This document shows positions 34,731 through 46,201 of a stretch of DNA of 64,000 nucleotides, piece by piece. The notes beneath the pieces are model-generated. The model saw nothing but the letters and a program-made list of their open reading frames with translations, ran no database searches and was not told the DNA's origin. Both the position numbers and the translations under genes were made by a program. The stretch is taken from positions 61,468,118 to 61,532,117 of the forward strand of contig CM049317.1 of assembly GCA_026874595.1 (NCBI GenBank), given 5' to 3'. This DNA is from Sipunculus nudus (taxonomy: Eukaryota; Annelida; Sipuncula; Golfingiida; Sipunculidae). Positions within the stretch are counted from its first letter, which is position 1. Every line of letters begins with the position of its first letter.

Positions 34731-35345
34731 GACAAAACTGATTACGAAGCATCCCCATGTAATCATAAACTATCAAATATCATGATTTAGATAAACGTTA
34801 GCAGATGCAGCGAGAGACCGATAAAAAACGTGGTATGGAAACACGATGAAATAAGGAACCATCAGCCCTTCAGGTTGATTAACTTGGAAAGACGATAGTC
34901 TATTTATGGTTATTTCATTAAAAGTCGGTTCAATAATACTGGAAAAGTCATATATGTTTTCCAGTATGAAAGGAGAGAGAATTCAAGTGAAAGGAAAATA
35001 CATGTACATAACTTTTGGACGTTCTTTGTTCAGATACTGATCTTTTGTACCAACTTTTCGATTATTCTGGGGTGCACAAACATGTTCCATAACTCAGAAA
35101 ATATACGACACAGTGACCTTATTCCAGGTGTCCGAGTAGATGCTTCAAGGACCTCCGAGGATGCAAAGTTAGAAGACTCTAGATTCAGCGCTTACGATTT
35201 GTAGTCTGTTAACGGATGACGTACAAAGAGTGATGGTTATAGCATTCAGACTGCTGAGATAAAAAGGATTAAATTTTTCATAAGTTCAATTTAGACACAG
35301 ATCCAATCCCCTTATATAGACTTTCCAGAGTTTTGGGCTGCACGG

Positions 35346-35418
<73 letters not shown>

Positions 35419-37429
35419 CGCAGAATTCTGCTTTATAACGGGTATCTTTCCCTCTTGCTTTGCATTTTCCACCAATGAGAGCATAAAATTTTCGTATATG
35501 TTTACAAACTGACCTTACATTACTCACAGGATGTGTTATTTGCACCTGGCAGTCGTTACGGATGAGGAGTCAAACAACCTGTGCTATATACTCTCCAGAC
35601 TGGAAAGTCTACTTTGGCGCTGTAGCCTATTTCAGATCAAAACCATTATATGGCTGCGGGCGTTGCTTTTTTCACGCGTTAAAACATTTACTCTGCCTCT
35701 TAGTCGTCTCCTGTGTTGTAAACTACTCCACGTGTGTTTCTAACAGAAAAGCCTATCCTTTTCAATGAGTGATTCATTGACTGGCACCCGGCAAACATAT
35801 GGCTCACTGTTCTTCAAAGATACACTCCCGAGGCAGCGGAAATCTTGCGCTTCTAAAAAGAAACTGATTTTCACGCTGCAAGCTTTGACCGTTTATGATA
35901 TATTTAGACACCAGATGGCGCTTCGTTGTCCGCTGAAATAAACGTGCATATGATGTGACAAGCAGCCAACCAGATGCCAATAAACAAACACTGGACAGGC
36001 ACCCTGGCTCCGCCCATAGCTGCGCTTAAAAACGCTTGATGAGAGTTTACTGTCGAATTTGAATTGCTCCCTCTCCGTTCTCGCATCAGCGACCGATTCG
36101 ATTATGACATTATGACTGTGTTAGCATTGCCATGCATCTGTTGTCTGCAGAACTGAAACCAGCCAGCGAAGTGTGCACACAGCCTTTGTTGTTACATTTC
36201 GTTTGAATTCAGCTCACCGGCCGGACATCCTATGTGCCCAAGGCCCTAAGCCAACCACGTCTGGGGCAATTCTCTCTGAGCTTGTGGCCTTTTCAGACGG
36301 TTACCGGGGCGATGAGCTGTCACTTAAAACGAAATTAACATGATTGGCTCCGTGTATTCCTCGCTTTGCTGTGTCTTCCAGCACAAGGTCTCATCTGATT
36401 GGACAAAAATACATTGCTCCCCTCTGGTGTAGCAATTCAGGATACGAGGTCATATCAAACAGCGCTTACGATATAGGTAGTAGGCCAATAGTTAAAGCGC
36501 TGTGTATAGAGCGTACTTCAAAGAGCGCACGATAGCTATATCTGCGTTTGGGTGTAAGTCTAAAAATGTCCTTATTCCCCGGCCTTGATAACTCGATTTA
36601 ATAAGCCTAAACAGAGCAACGTTGTGATGAAAACAGCTCTTAGTTATTAATAATAAAAATAGTATTGACCGTTTTCACAACACGAGCAACATCTGTTGAC
36701 GACGACGAACATAAAGTGTTCGAGTTCGTTATACCAAAACAGAAAGATCGCATTTTTATATGTCAAATTATCAACATGAAAACCTTCTGACCCGAACACT
36801 ACAGGCGACAGTTACGCGCAGTGCTGTATGCATGCTCGTGGAGAAGGTCTTTCAAGCTGGATTTCAAAATCAAGACAAAAAGTTGGTTTACAGATAAAAA
36901 CTCTCTTTATAATATCCAGTTTGCAAAAGGAATACATTTTTCATCAATACACAAACTGTTAGATAGGACACAGAAATGCTTATCATCTTGAAAGAGACGT
37001 ATTTATTGTTGAAATACAATGATCATCATTATCACTAATAAAGAAATAGTGCAAAGAGCTCGAAAAAAGATAAAGCACTTTAATATTATAAAGTTTATAA
37101 ATATGTTTTTTAGTTAACGGGATTGGATTTAATTAAAGTTAAGTTCAATGGACTGTAAGTATAGATACGCACCTTTGCAAACCATGCATCCCTTTATGAG
37201 GTCACACGTAGAAATAATGATGGACCTTTATTTTTTGTGTGATTAGTTTCTGCTTCGCATCAATAGCAATTAACACATTGTCAAATATTAACAATTCTGC
37301 ATGATTTTCAGGTTTGTAAGTCAGAATATAGGTCAACAACAGATATTAGGTCAACAACATTTAATAATTTGTTTCTCATTTGATAGATTTTTACTATATT
37401 TACGCTACATTTCGCGTGGAAAAACCGAA
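34731..37429. other. Unassigned DNA upstream of BEL element
   Basis: A (TA)n tract lies at 35348-35415. Two overlapping 70-codon plus-strand frames at 35531-35768 are unrecognised. ACACCAGATGGCGCTT at 35908-35923 is CTCF-like. A GC-richer patch at about 35930-36350 with CTCCGCCC could be promoter-like, but no start or splice site supports it. Confidence 0.4.
37425..37429. repeat. Target-site duplication, BEL left
   Basis: CCGAA directly precedes the left LTR and is repeated at 45193-45197 directly after the right LTR. Five bases is the duplication length usual for this retrotransposon class. Confidence 0.9.
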
Positions 37430-38132
37430 TGTTATGGCCAAATAACATATATAATGGTGCATGGTTGAATTAATGTATATACTAGTTATTAGATTAAAAT
37501 TACTTGTATTCTTTAGTTTGTGAACATGCACAGTTAATGATTATTGCTTAAGATTTAGAGAAACGGATATTTCATTGCTTGGCCTTATTGTCACCCCTGT
37601 GTAGGGGATATAGGGAGGGGTCGTTACTTTGGCGCTTCAGTCCACAATACAGCCTGTTACAATCCGGATCAGCACAGTCTTTGTTCCAATGCTATTGGGT
37701 AGAGATCAAACAATTTTGGTGAGTTATTCAATAGTTTAGAGTTAAATAGATGTACACATATTTACTGATAATACTAAGGATCAATCATTTTGTCATTTTT
37801 ACAGTACTGATAATATAAAAGCATTAAGAGTTTGTTTGTTTAAATACTTCAGTTGTTTTATTCATTCTGCAATATAATGGTTATAACTTTTGATACAAGA
37901 ACATTAACCTAATGATTCATTAATGTGTATTTAAGTCAGTCTTACTTGAACAATCAATCTATGATATGTTTGTGTTTACTTTATTCAATCTCATCAAGGG
38001 CAATGTACTTATGATATATTTCTGTTCATTGCAGTTAATCTGCTTCAACATACCTTTATGGACACATTAAATGGATTTTGCTTTATTTGGTGTCAGTGTG
38101 TTGACTGATTGACAAACTGTAGATTCGCTACA
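37430..38132 (+). repeat. BEL 5' LTR
   Basis: Begins TGTTATGGCCAAATAACA (itself partly palindromic) and ends GATTCGCTACA. It matches the 3' LTR base for base in a full line-by-line reading. It contains a donor-like TTTTG|GTGAGT at 37719 and an acceptor-like TTCTGTTCATTGCAG ending 38034, see findings. No classical TATA box was identified. Confidence 0.95.
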
Positions 38133-38157
38133 TTTATTAACAAAATTGGGATCCAGT

Positions 38158-41100
38158 ATGGATAAGTTGGAATTGGAAAAAACTGTGCTTGAAGATCAAA
38201 GTGAACAGATCCAGGACTCAGTTACAGAGTTTGATAGCGCTAGTCAAACCTCCAGCAAAACACCTAGCGTTACTTCTGTTAAGCTAAGGAAAGCAGAACT
38301 TTTGGCAAGAGCTCGTGCTTTAAAGAAAAAACAGGCATTGCAGTTAGAAAAACTGAGATTAGAACAACAACAAGATGCCTTAGAATTACAAACAGAATTG
38401 GAGGTATCTGAGGCGCAGGTAAAGGTACTGCAAGAATACGAAAGTAATAGCAGTGGGCCAGTAAAAACACCAAGCAGTACATCCGAGGTGACGTTTAAAG
38501 AGAAGCATGTGACCTCTGTTGACCTGCCCACGGAACAGGGGCTTGACAGTCACACAAGCCATGAGACACGCAGCCAGGCCCAGCCTACCCCGGGAGTGTC
38601 ATCAAGTTTCCCAGCCAAGGGTCAAGTATCAGGTTCAGCTACCAGACAGCAGGACAGCCAGGGGAATGCTTATACACTGGATGGTACTACATACACAGGG
38701 GAGGCTGATGAATCACGTGTACACATTGTTGGACACAAGGAACATTTTGGTTTAATGCATGCTGACATTAACAGAGACACTGTACACCAATGTGAAGTTG
38801 CTGGATCTCAAGGTCAGGTCAGATCTGAGTTGAATGTGCATGCTCCTAGGTTTAGGCCAAGCCAACTTAATTGGCATGAAAGTGGTGACGTCAGCAGAAA
38901 ACAAAATGTATTGAATGATGATGATGAATCTGTTGTTACTAGAATAAGTTCTGTAAGATCTTACCCCAATCAAAGATGTTCTGTCACCAATCATATGCAT
39001 GATGTAGTTGATTATGATAAATATGTCACAGATACAAACATTGCTGCAGGTAATGTAGGGTCAGAAGCACTGAAAGTAAATCAGGGTTCCTTGTACAGTA
39101 CCCCTATGGGTGATTCAGTCAGGCAGTCTGGTGATGTAATTAGCTCATTGTTGAAACAAATGCGTAAACCAGTAACAGACATCAAAAGGTTTAGTGGTGA
39201 CCCACTAGAATATCATCAATTTATTAGACAGTTTCAAACAAAAATTGTAGTAAACAGTGAGAGCCCAGATGAATTAATGACATATCTGGAACAATATACT
39301 ACAGGAGAGGCAAACAAAATTGTACAGGGGTTCAGTTTCTTGAATGCTGACGTGGGCTATCCTGCAGCAATGAATGAGCTGAAAGAGCGCTATGGCAATA
39401 AGGAAGTGGTAGCTCATGCATTTGTAAAAAGAGCCTTAGAGTGGCCTGTCATTAGTGCTGATAAACCCAAAGCTTTAGACAGATATGCCATTTTTCTCTG
39501 TGAATGTGATAATGCCGTGAAAAGTATAGATGCGGTAAGGGTGTTGGAGTATCCTGATAATCTAAGGAAACTCATTGGAAAGTTACCTATGTTCCTCCAT
39601 GATAAATGGCGTGGTTTGATTGACAGAAGGCGTGAGAGTGGTGAAGCAATTACCTTCAGTCTTCTGGCTAACTTTGTGAAACAGGAGGCCAAGAAAGCAA
39701 ATGATCCTGTGTATGGTCGGGAGACATTGTATTGGGAACACAAACAAAACACCACAGGTAAAACTTTAAGTCACCGCCAGCCTGTCATAACAAAGGCAAA
39801 GGGAACTTCAAACTTTGCAACATTATCAAATAACAGCAGCTCCGGTGTATCAGAACTTGATCAAAAACAGTCAGGTAGAGAGAGTATGCAAAGAAAGAGT
39901 AGGAATGGAAATGAAAAGCCATGCCTATATTGTCGTCATGCTGCGCATGCGCTAGTTGATTGTGTAAAGATTGATAATCTTGCTCACGAAGAGAAGATTG
40001 ACTTTTTTAGAACAAAGGGTTTATGCTTTGGGTGTTTACGGTCAGGCCATCCCAAAAGATTCTGTAGGAATAAGGCTACATGTGTCAAATGCAAAGGTAA
40101 TCATCCAACAATATTACATATTGATTCTAAGAAAGAAGAAAATCTTGAGAGTATGACATCACAGCCTTTAGGTCCTGAGAGTGCAGGTGCTACAGCAGTG
40201 ACATCGTCTTGTGGTAATGTCGGTTCAAGTGATATGGGAGCCGGGGATGCTGATGCAGCTATGGCTATTATACCTGTGAAGGTAAGAATGAAGAACAGTA
40301 CCAAGTTTGTAGAAACCTATGCATTTCTTGACCCCGGCAGCAATGTGTCATTCTGCACTGAAGATTTAATGTACAAGCTGGGTATCAATGGCAGAGAAAT
40401 GAAAATTACAATAGATACCATGGGCATGCCTCATACAATGACCACCTTCTCAGTTCAAGGTATGGAAATTTGGGATCTTCAGCTAGAGAATCAAATAGAG
40501 CTACCTAACGTTTACTCGAAGAAACGTATGCCTGTGAGTAAAGCACACATCCCGACGGATGAAGACATCAGCAAATGGGCACATTTACAAAATATCAGTT
40601 TGCCACAAAACGATTCTGATATAGGGCTTCTCATCGGAGGCAACGTGCCAGATGCTTATGCTCCCTTGGAGGTTATAACAGGTCCACGTGGTAGCCCTCA
40701 TGCAGCCAGAACACGTTTGGGATGGATAGTGTGGAATGTGCTCCGTGAAAGGGATCAAAGGCCAGTCCCTGCAACTGTAAACAGAGCTGATGTTATGGCA
40801 GTCGAATATATCGAAGACTTGAAAAAGCTTGACTGTCTAGTTCGCCAGTCATTTAATCTAGACTTCCCTGAAAGGGCTATTGAGGACAGTAAGGAACCAT
40901 CTCAACAAGATAAGAAATTTCTGGAAAAGACAAACCAATCAATGAAACTAAAACAAGATGGCCATTATGAGATCTCGCTTCCATTCAAGGGATCAGAACC
41001 ACCAGTGATGCCAAACAATGAGAGACAGGCCCTACAACGTTTGAAATATCTAGAACGTAAAATGGCTAAAAATGAAAAGTTCAAACAAGACTATCTGGAT

Positions 41101-44100
41101 TTTATGGCAACGCTTAAAGAAAAGGGCTTTGCAGAAGAGGTTTCTGCCCAAGATATAGCCAAAGATGGAGACGCATGGTACATCCCACACCATGGTGTAT
41201 ATCATCCCAAAAAGCCAGACAAAATAAGAGTTGTATTTGATTGTGCTGCTACCTATGAAGGGGTATCTCTGAACAACCAGCTTTTATCAGGTCCAGACCT
41301 GACAAACAGTTTAATTGGGGTCCTAATAAGGTTCAGGGAAGAAAAGATTGCTATAATGGGAGACATAGAGGCAATGTTCTACCAGGTTGCAGTTCCAGAA
41401 TCAGACCGGAATTATCTGCGTTTCTATTGGTGGAAGAACAATGATCTGACTTCCAAGCCTGTGCCTCACCAAATGACAGTCCATTTATTTGGGGCAGTAT
41501 CATCACCAAGTATATCAAATGTGGCACTTCATCAGACGGCAAAAGACAACAAACATCTCTTTGAATCGGAAGTTGTTGATGCAATATACAGAAATTTTTA
41601 TGTGGATGATTACCTGAAATCGGTTGACTCTGAGGAAAGAGCAGAGGCTTTAATCAGAAATGTAAGCTCTCTGTGTCAGATGGGAGGGTTCAGGCTGACT
41701 AAATGGGTCAGCAACAGTCGAAGAGTCATTTCCTCAGTTCCGGAACAAGATCGGGCTAAAGATGTGAAATCCTTAGATTTAACACAAGATAGTCTCCCCT
41801 GTGAGAGAGCATTGGGTGTGTATTGGTCTGTGGAGTCGGACGAATTTGGATTTAGGATCCAGCTGCGGAATCAACCGCTAACGAGGAGAGGTGTATTATC
41901 AGTAGTCAGCTCTGTGTATGATCCCCTAGGATTTGCTGCACCATTTGTTCTTCAAGCCAAAATCATTCTCCAAGACTTATGCCGGTCGGGTATAGGATGG
42001 GATGAAGAAATCACAGGACCTAATCTCCAAAAGTGGCAACAATGGCTAGCAGATTTGCCTGGTCTGGAGTCCTTCACTGTGAGAAGATGTTACAAGCCAG
42101 ATGACTTTGGAAATGTTGTGTCTTGTGAAGTACACAACTTTTCAGATGCCAGCAATGCTGGTTATGGCGTGGTCAGCTATGTTCGTCTGCAAAATGAAAA
42201 CGGACGAGTTCATTGCAGTTTCGTTATGGGGAAATCGCGAGTTTCTCCACTGAAACGAATCACAATACCACGTATGGAACTGACAGCAGCCATGGTTGCA
42301 GTAAGGCTGAATCAAATGATTGTAAAGGAGCTGGAGTATAAAGTGACTGATACATACTTTTGGACAGATAGTACATCTGTAATCAAATATATCAAGAATG
42401 AAACTTCAAGATATCAAACCTTTGTTGCCAATCGCATTTCTGTGATCAGGGAAGTTTCAGATGTTCAGAACTGGAAGTATGTGAACACAAAGCACAATCC
42501 AGCGGATGATGCTTCAAGAGGTCTAACAATGGCCAAATTTCTTGAAAACCAACGCTGGCTAACAGGACCATCCTTTCTGTGGGATTCCTCGTCCGAATGG
42601 CCTGATCAAGACATGTTAGCACCTGTTCAAGCTGAAATTCCAGATGTTAAAGGAAGAGTAAATGCTTCTCTTGTAGAAGCTATGACTGTTGTGAATTCCA
42701 ATCAGACTGTCGATCGGCTCCTTGCCTATTATTCGGATTTCACAAAGCTGAAGAAAGCTGTATGTTGGTTGCAACTTGCTTTCCAGAATATAAAGAAATG
42801 GGTTAGAAAGCGCAAGGAAATTAGACAACATCTGCAGAACCAGGGTATTGATAACCAAACTTGCCAAGTACAGGAAGATCTTGAAATGAAGACCTTCAAA
42901 CAGAATGAAATGTCCCTGGCAAAAGAAAAGGTCAAGTCCATTTCATTAAGCAATGAGATGCTGGAAAATGCAGAAATGACTTTGATTCGCTGTGTTCAAA
43001 ACCGGGAGTTTGCTGATGAAATCAGATGTTTACAGAGCGATTCGCCTCAAAATATCAAGCGATCTAGTCCAATTTACAAGATGGACCCCATGTTGAAAGA
43101 TGGAATTCTAAGGGTTGGTGGGCGTCTGGAAAGGTCCACTCTTCCTTTTGTGACAAAACACCAGATACTTCTGCCAAAGGATTCTCCCATAGCCACATTA
43201 ATATTACAAGATATTCATGCTAATGTCGGCCACCTGGGGAAGAATGCAATGTTGACTACATTACGACAAAGGTACTGGATTGTTGGTGCAGCCAACAAGA
43301 TCAAATCACTCATAGCAAGGTGTGTCATCTGCAGGAAAGTCCGTGCCCGAGGGGGCCAACAAAAAATGGCAGACTTGCCTTCAGAACGCCTCGTTACTGG
43401 AGAACCACCATTTTCCAGGGTTGGAATGGACTATTTTGGTCCCTTCGATGTGAAACGCGGTCGAAGTACTGTTAAGAGATATGGTGTTATTTTCACCTGC
43501 TTAGCCATCAGAGCTGTCCATTTAGAGGTGGCATCGTCACTGGACACAGACTCATGCTTAAATGCAATTAGGAGATTCATTGCAAGAAGAGGGCAAGTAA
43601 AGTTCATTAAATCAGATAATGGCACCAATCTAGTAGGAGCAAGAAATGAACTTCTAAATGCATTAAATCAGCTGAACCACAACAGGATTATAAATAAACT
43701 GCAGCAAAAGGGAATACAGTGGGAGTTTAATCCACCTGCGGCTTCACACTTCGGTGGCGTTTGGGAACGTATGATAAGAACAGTTAGAAAAGTGCTGCAG
43801 TCACTACTTCATCAGCAAAACATTCGTCTTGATGACGAATCATTACAAACACTTTTTTGTGAAGTTGAGGCCATTGTGAATGGAAGACCTATAACTGATG
43901 TTCCATCTAGCTCAAACGACCTGGATGCCTTGACTCCTAACCATTTGTTACATCAGAGCCCAGGAGAAAGTCTTCCACCTGGAGTATTTGATAAACAGGA
44001 TAACTATGTGAGACGCAGGTGGCGCCAGGTGCAATACCTGGCAGATGTGTTTTGGAAGAGGTGGTCTAAAGAGTACTTGACCAGCTTGCAACAGAGACAG

Positions 44101-44310
44101 AAATGGCAAAAGCCAACCAGAAATATTCTAGTGAATGATATTGTACTAATAATTGATAACACATGCAGAAATACTTGGTCGTTAGGAAGGGTCATTGAGA
44201 CTGTAAAAGACAAGAAAGGGTTTGTGAGGTCTGCAAAAGTCAAAACAAAGGTAGCGACCCTTGAACGTCCAATCAGCAAATTGTGCTTAATTTTAGAAGC
44301 TGATGACTGA
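38158..44310 (+). CDS. BEL/Pao gag-pol polyprotein, intact
   Basis: Length is 2,050 residues from the first ATG at 38158; an upstream in-frame TTG at 38146 is not a likely start. Residues 42-95 form a charged coiled-coil-prone segment. From 342 (KRFSGDPLEYHQF) runs the BEL-type Gag domain. CCHC knuckles (C-x2-C-x4-H-x4-C) lie at 589-602 and 623-636, with a third partial one after. The aspartic protease motif is FLDPGSN, catalytic Asp725 (DPG rather than the common DSG). Reverse transcriptase follows, with GDIEAMF (Asp1069) and YVDD at 1148-1151, then RNase H with Asp1330, Glu1374 and Asp1404. Integrase has zinc-binding His1687 and Cys1722/1725 and catalytic Asp1758, Asp1820, Glu1870. From about 1952 comes the C-terminal RRRWRQVQYL domain common in BEL/Pao. 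All key residues are present and there is no stop or frameshift. The polyprotein would be cleaved by its own protease to give particles that reverse-transcribe and integrate the element. Confidence 0.95.
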   Translation: MDKLELEKTVLEDQSEQIQDSVTEFDSASQTSSKTPSVTSVKLRKAELLARARALKKKQALQLEKLRLEQQQDALELQTELEVSEAQVKVLQEYESNSSGPVKTPSSTSEVTFKEKHVTSVDLPTEQGLDSHTSHETRSQAQPTPGVSSSFPAKGQVSGSATRQQDSQGNAYTLDGTTYTGEADESRVHIVGHKEHFGLMHADINRDTVHQCEVAGSQGQVRSELNVHAPRFRPSQLNWHESGDVSRKQNVLNDDDESVVTRISSVRSYPNQRCSVTNHMHDVVDYDKYVTDTNIAAGNVGSEALKVNQGSLYSTPMGDSVRQSGDVISSLLKQMRKPVTDIKRFSGDPLEYHQFIRQFQTKIVVNSESPDELMTYLEQYTTGEANKIVQGFSFLNADVGYPAAMNELKERYGNKEVVAHAFVKRALEWPVISADKPKALDRYAIFLCECDNAVKSIDAVRVLEYPDNLRKLIGKLPMFLHDKWRGLIDRRRESGEAITFSLLANFVKQEAKKANDPVYGRETLYWEHKQNTTGKTLSHRQPVITKAKGTSNFATLSNNSSSGVSELDQKQSGRESMQRKSRNGNEKPCLYCRHAAHALVDCVKIDNLAHEEKIDFFRTKGLCFGCLRSGHPKRFCRNKATCVKCKGNHPTILHIDSKKEENLESMTSQPLGPESAGATAVTSSCGNVGSSDMGAGDADAAMAIIPVKVRMKNSTKFVETYAFLDPGSNVSFCTEDLMYKLGINGREMKITIDTMGMPHTMTTFSVQGMEIWDLQLENQIELPNVYSKKRMPVSKAHIPTDEDISKWAHLQNISLPQNDSDIGLLIGGNVPDAYAPLEVITGPRGSPHAARTRLGWIVWNVLRERDQRPVPATVNRADVMAVEYIEDLKKLDCLVRQSFNLDFPERAIEDSKEPSQQDKKFLEKTNQSMKLKQDGHYEISLPFKGSEPPVMPNNERQALQRLKYLERKMAKNEKFKQDYLDFMATLKEKGFAEEVSAQDIAKDGDAWYIPHHGVYHPKKPDKIRVVFDCAATYEGVSLNNQLLSGPDLTNSLIGVLIRFREEKIAIMGDIEAMFYQVAVPESDRNYLRFYWWKNNDLTSKPVPHQMTVHLFGAVSSPSISNVALHQTAKDNKHLFESEVVDAIYRNFYVDDYLKSVDSEERAEALIRNVSSLCQMGGFRLTKWVSNSRRVISSVPEQDRAKDVKSLDLTQDSLPCERALGVYWSVESDEFGFRIQLRNQPLTRRGVLSVVSSVYDPLGFAAPFVLQAKIILQDLCRSGIGWDEEITGPNLQKWQQWLADLPGLESFTVRRCYKPDDFGNVVSCEVHNFSDASNAGYGVVSYVRLQNENGRVHCSFVMGKSRVSPLKRITIPRMELTAAMVAVRLNQMIVKELEYKVTDTYFWTDSTSVIKYIKNETSRYQTFVANRISVIREVSDVQNWKYVNTKHNPADDASRGLTMAKFLENQRWLTGPSFLWDSSSEWPDQDMLAPVQAEIPDVKGRVNASLVEAMTVVNSNQTVDRLLAYYSDFTKLKKAVCWLQLAFQNIKKWVRKRKEIRQHLQNQGIDNQTCQVQEDLEMKTFKQNEMSLAKEKVKSISLSNEMLENAEMTLIRCVQNREFADEIRCLQSDSPQNIKRSSPIYKMDPMLKDGILRVGGRLERSTLPFVTKHQILLPKDSPIATLILQDIHANVGHLGKNAMLTTLRQRYWIVGAANKIKSLIARCVICRKVRARGGQQKMADLPSERLVTGEPPFSRVGMDYFGPFDVKRGRSTVKRYGVIFTCLAIRAVHLEVASSLDTDSCLNAIRRFIARRGQVKFIKSDNGTNLVGARNELLNALNQLNHNRIINKLQQKGIQWEFNPPAASHFGGVWERMIRTVRKVLQSLLHQQNIRLDDESLQTLFCEVEAIVNGRPITDVPSSSNDLDALTPNHLLHQSPGESLPPGVFDKQDNYVRRRWRQVQYLADVFWKRWSKEYLTSLQQRQKWQKPTRNILVNDIVLIIDNTCRNTWSLGRVIETVKDKKGFVRSAKVKTKVATLERPISKLCLILEADD

Positions 44311-44489
44311 AATGGAAAGATTAATATCTTTATTTTATTGACAGTCAATATTAGTTGAAATGATATTATTGCTATGCTTTTATCTGGTAGTGTTTCTTTT
44401 TATCACACTACAAGTTTATTTGTCTCATATTAGCCATAAGCTATTGGTAATTGTGTATTTGGTAGTAATCCACAATTAGGGAGCCGGTA
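44311..44489 (+). other. BEL 3' untranslated region
   Basis: 179 bp between the stop codon and the right LTR, with no further frame. The polypurine tract that would prime plus-strand synthesis is weak: AATTAGGGAGCCGG just before the LTR is the best candidate. Confidence 0.6.
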
Positions 44490-45192
44490 TGTTATGGCCA
44501 AATAACATATATAATGGTGCATGGTTGAATTAATGTATATACTAGTTATTAGATTAAAATTACTTGTATTCTTTAGTTTGTGAACATGCACAGTTAATGA
44601 TTATTGCTTAAGATTTAGAGAAACGGATATTTCATTGCTTGGCCTTATTGTCACCCCTGTGTAGGGGATATAGGGAGGGGTCGTTACTTTGGCGCTTCAG
44701 TCCACAATACAGCCTGTTACAATCCGGATCAGCACAGTCTTTGTTCCAATGCTATTGGGTAGAGATCAAACAATTTTGGTGAGTTATTCAATAGTTTAGA
44801 GTTAAATAGATGTACACATATTTACTGATAATACTAAGGATCAATCATTTTGTCATTTTTACAGTACTGATAATATAAAAGCATTAAGAGTTTGTTTGTT
44901 TAAATACTTCAGTTGTTTTATTCATTCTGCAATATAATGGTTATAACTTTTGATACAAGAACATTAACCTAATGATTCATTAATGTGTATTTAAGTCAGT
45001 CTTACTTGAACAATCAATCTATGATATGTTTGTGTTTACTTTATTCAATCTCATCAAGGGCAATGTACTTATGATATATTTCTGTTCATTGCAGTTAATC
45101 TGCTTCAACATACCTTTATGGACACATTAAATGGATTTTGCTTTATTTGGTGTCAGTGTGTTGACTGATTGACAAACTGTAGATTCGCTACA
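44490..45192 (+). repeat. BEL 3' LTR
   Basis: Identical to the 5' LTR in a full reading (703 bp each, constant offset 7,060). Followed directly by the CCGAA duplication at 45193-45197. Confidence 0.95.
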
Positions 45193-45197
45193 CCGAA

Positions 45198-46201
45198 GGT
45201 AAACCGAAATCATAACCTGACAATTTATTTTATAATGTTGCATAATTTTAAATCTTATCTATTCATAAGTTTCATTTTTCAAGTGATTACTTCATGAAAT
45301 ACTTGCGAAACCCTGTCTTTTTAATCATAGCTCTCATCACTGCCAAATATTGTATTTAATCATCCATTAAGACTTTCAACGTTAATTGCAATCTCGTCAT
45401 TGTTTACTTTTTACGGTAATATTCATCGTATAGCGTGATCAGTCCAAGTAGAAAATAGAGCAGCAACATGAGTTGACTGCATGAGTTGACGATCTTGAGG
45501 TAGATAAATTTGACGGTGAACAGATATAACGCCACAGATGTGTTTGTACGGACCGCTATAACGTGACATTCTTTTACGTCTCACGTATACGTCCTTTACG
45601 TCTGTAACATCTGATGTATCAAACAGGTAAGGTTCCTCTAGACGATGTCACCGTTTAAGCAGCTTTTCACGACAAAACAAAACCGTATGGCATCGAAAAA
45701 TAAGCTTAAAGATTTAATATTTATTTGAATCGCAAATGTTTAATAAACCACAATTATTCTTCCTATGATTATAAAACTAAACTTTAGTCTCCAAGAGAAT
45801 ATATTTGGCATAAAATATCACAAAAAATAGGTGGAAAAGGATATTTGGACGAAGAATAAATAAATTCTGAGATGGCGTGGTGAGAATTAGCCAAGATCTG
45901 GTCCTTGGTCAGACACTCACCGGATAAACATTTAACAGTAGACGAAGTCAATGTAAAACTTTGTCTGCAATCAGGGTCGTTTACGAGATGCGTTACTCTC
46001 TGATAAAACTGTTTTAATCTATTTCAAATTTTAACATTTATTAAATTACTTTATATTTATTTAGTGTATCATATTAAACTTGTTATATCATATTACAGTT
46101 ATATCAGATTGTATTATATTATATTACATTAACAAGAGTATACTAATCATTATGTTATGCATTATTAAATTATTAATATCATAAATCACACATATTATAA
46201 T
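45198..46201. other. Unassigned AT-rich DNA
   Basis: About 1 kb between the BEL element and the TRIM array, with no recognised gene. The right end is rich in ATTATATTA runs. Confidence 0.5.

Larger units (their letters stand above)
37430..45192 (+). mobile_element. Complete BEL/Pao LTR retrotransposon
   Basis: The element is 7,763 bp long with two 703-bp LTRs beginning TG and ending CA, a CCGAA duplication on both sides, and one uninterrupted gag-pol frame. Its identity rests on the polyprotein: Gag with two CCHC knuckles, protease, reverse transcriptase, RNase H, integrase and the C-terminal domain, in BEL/Pao order. There is no envelope-like frame after pol. Identical LTRs, which are made as copies at insertion, indicate a very young and possibly still active element. 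It is the only autonomous element in the window. Confidence 0.95.

Noticed and set aside
37430-37447. Palindromic TGTTATGGCCAAATAACA start of the BEL LTR as a DNA-transposon terminus
   Set aside because: It lies exactly at the LTR start in both copies, and the 5-bp duplication and gag-pol frame explain the element fully.
38244-44348. Minus-strand and alternate-frame open segments (up to 114 codons) inside the BEL polyprotein
   Set aside because: They lie opposite or out of frame with an intact, motif-rich coding frame and have no recognisable features.
44311-45192. Envelope gene that would make the BEL element a retrovirus-like element
   Set aside because: Only 179 bp of non-coding DNA lies between the pol stop and the 3' LTR, so there is no room or frame for an envelope.
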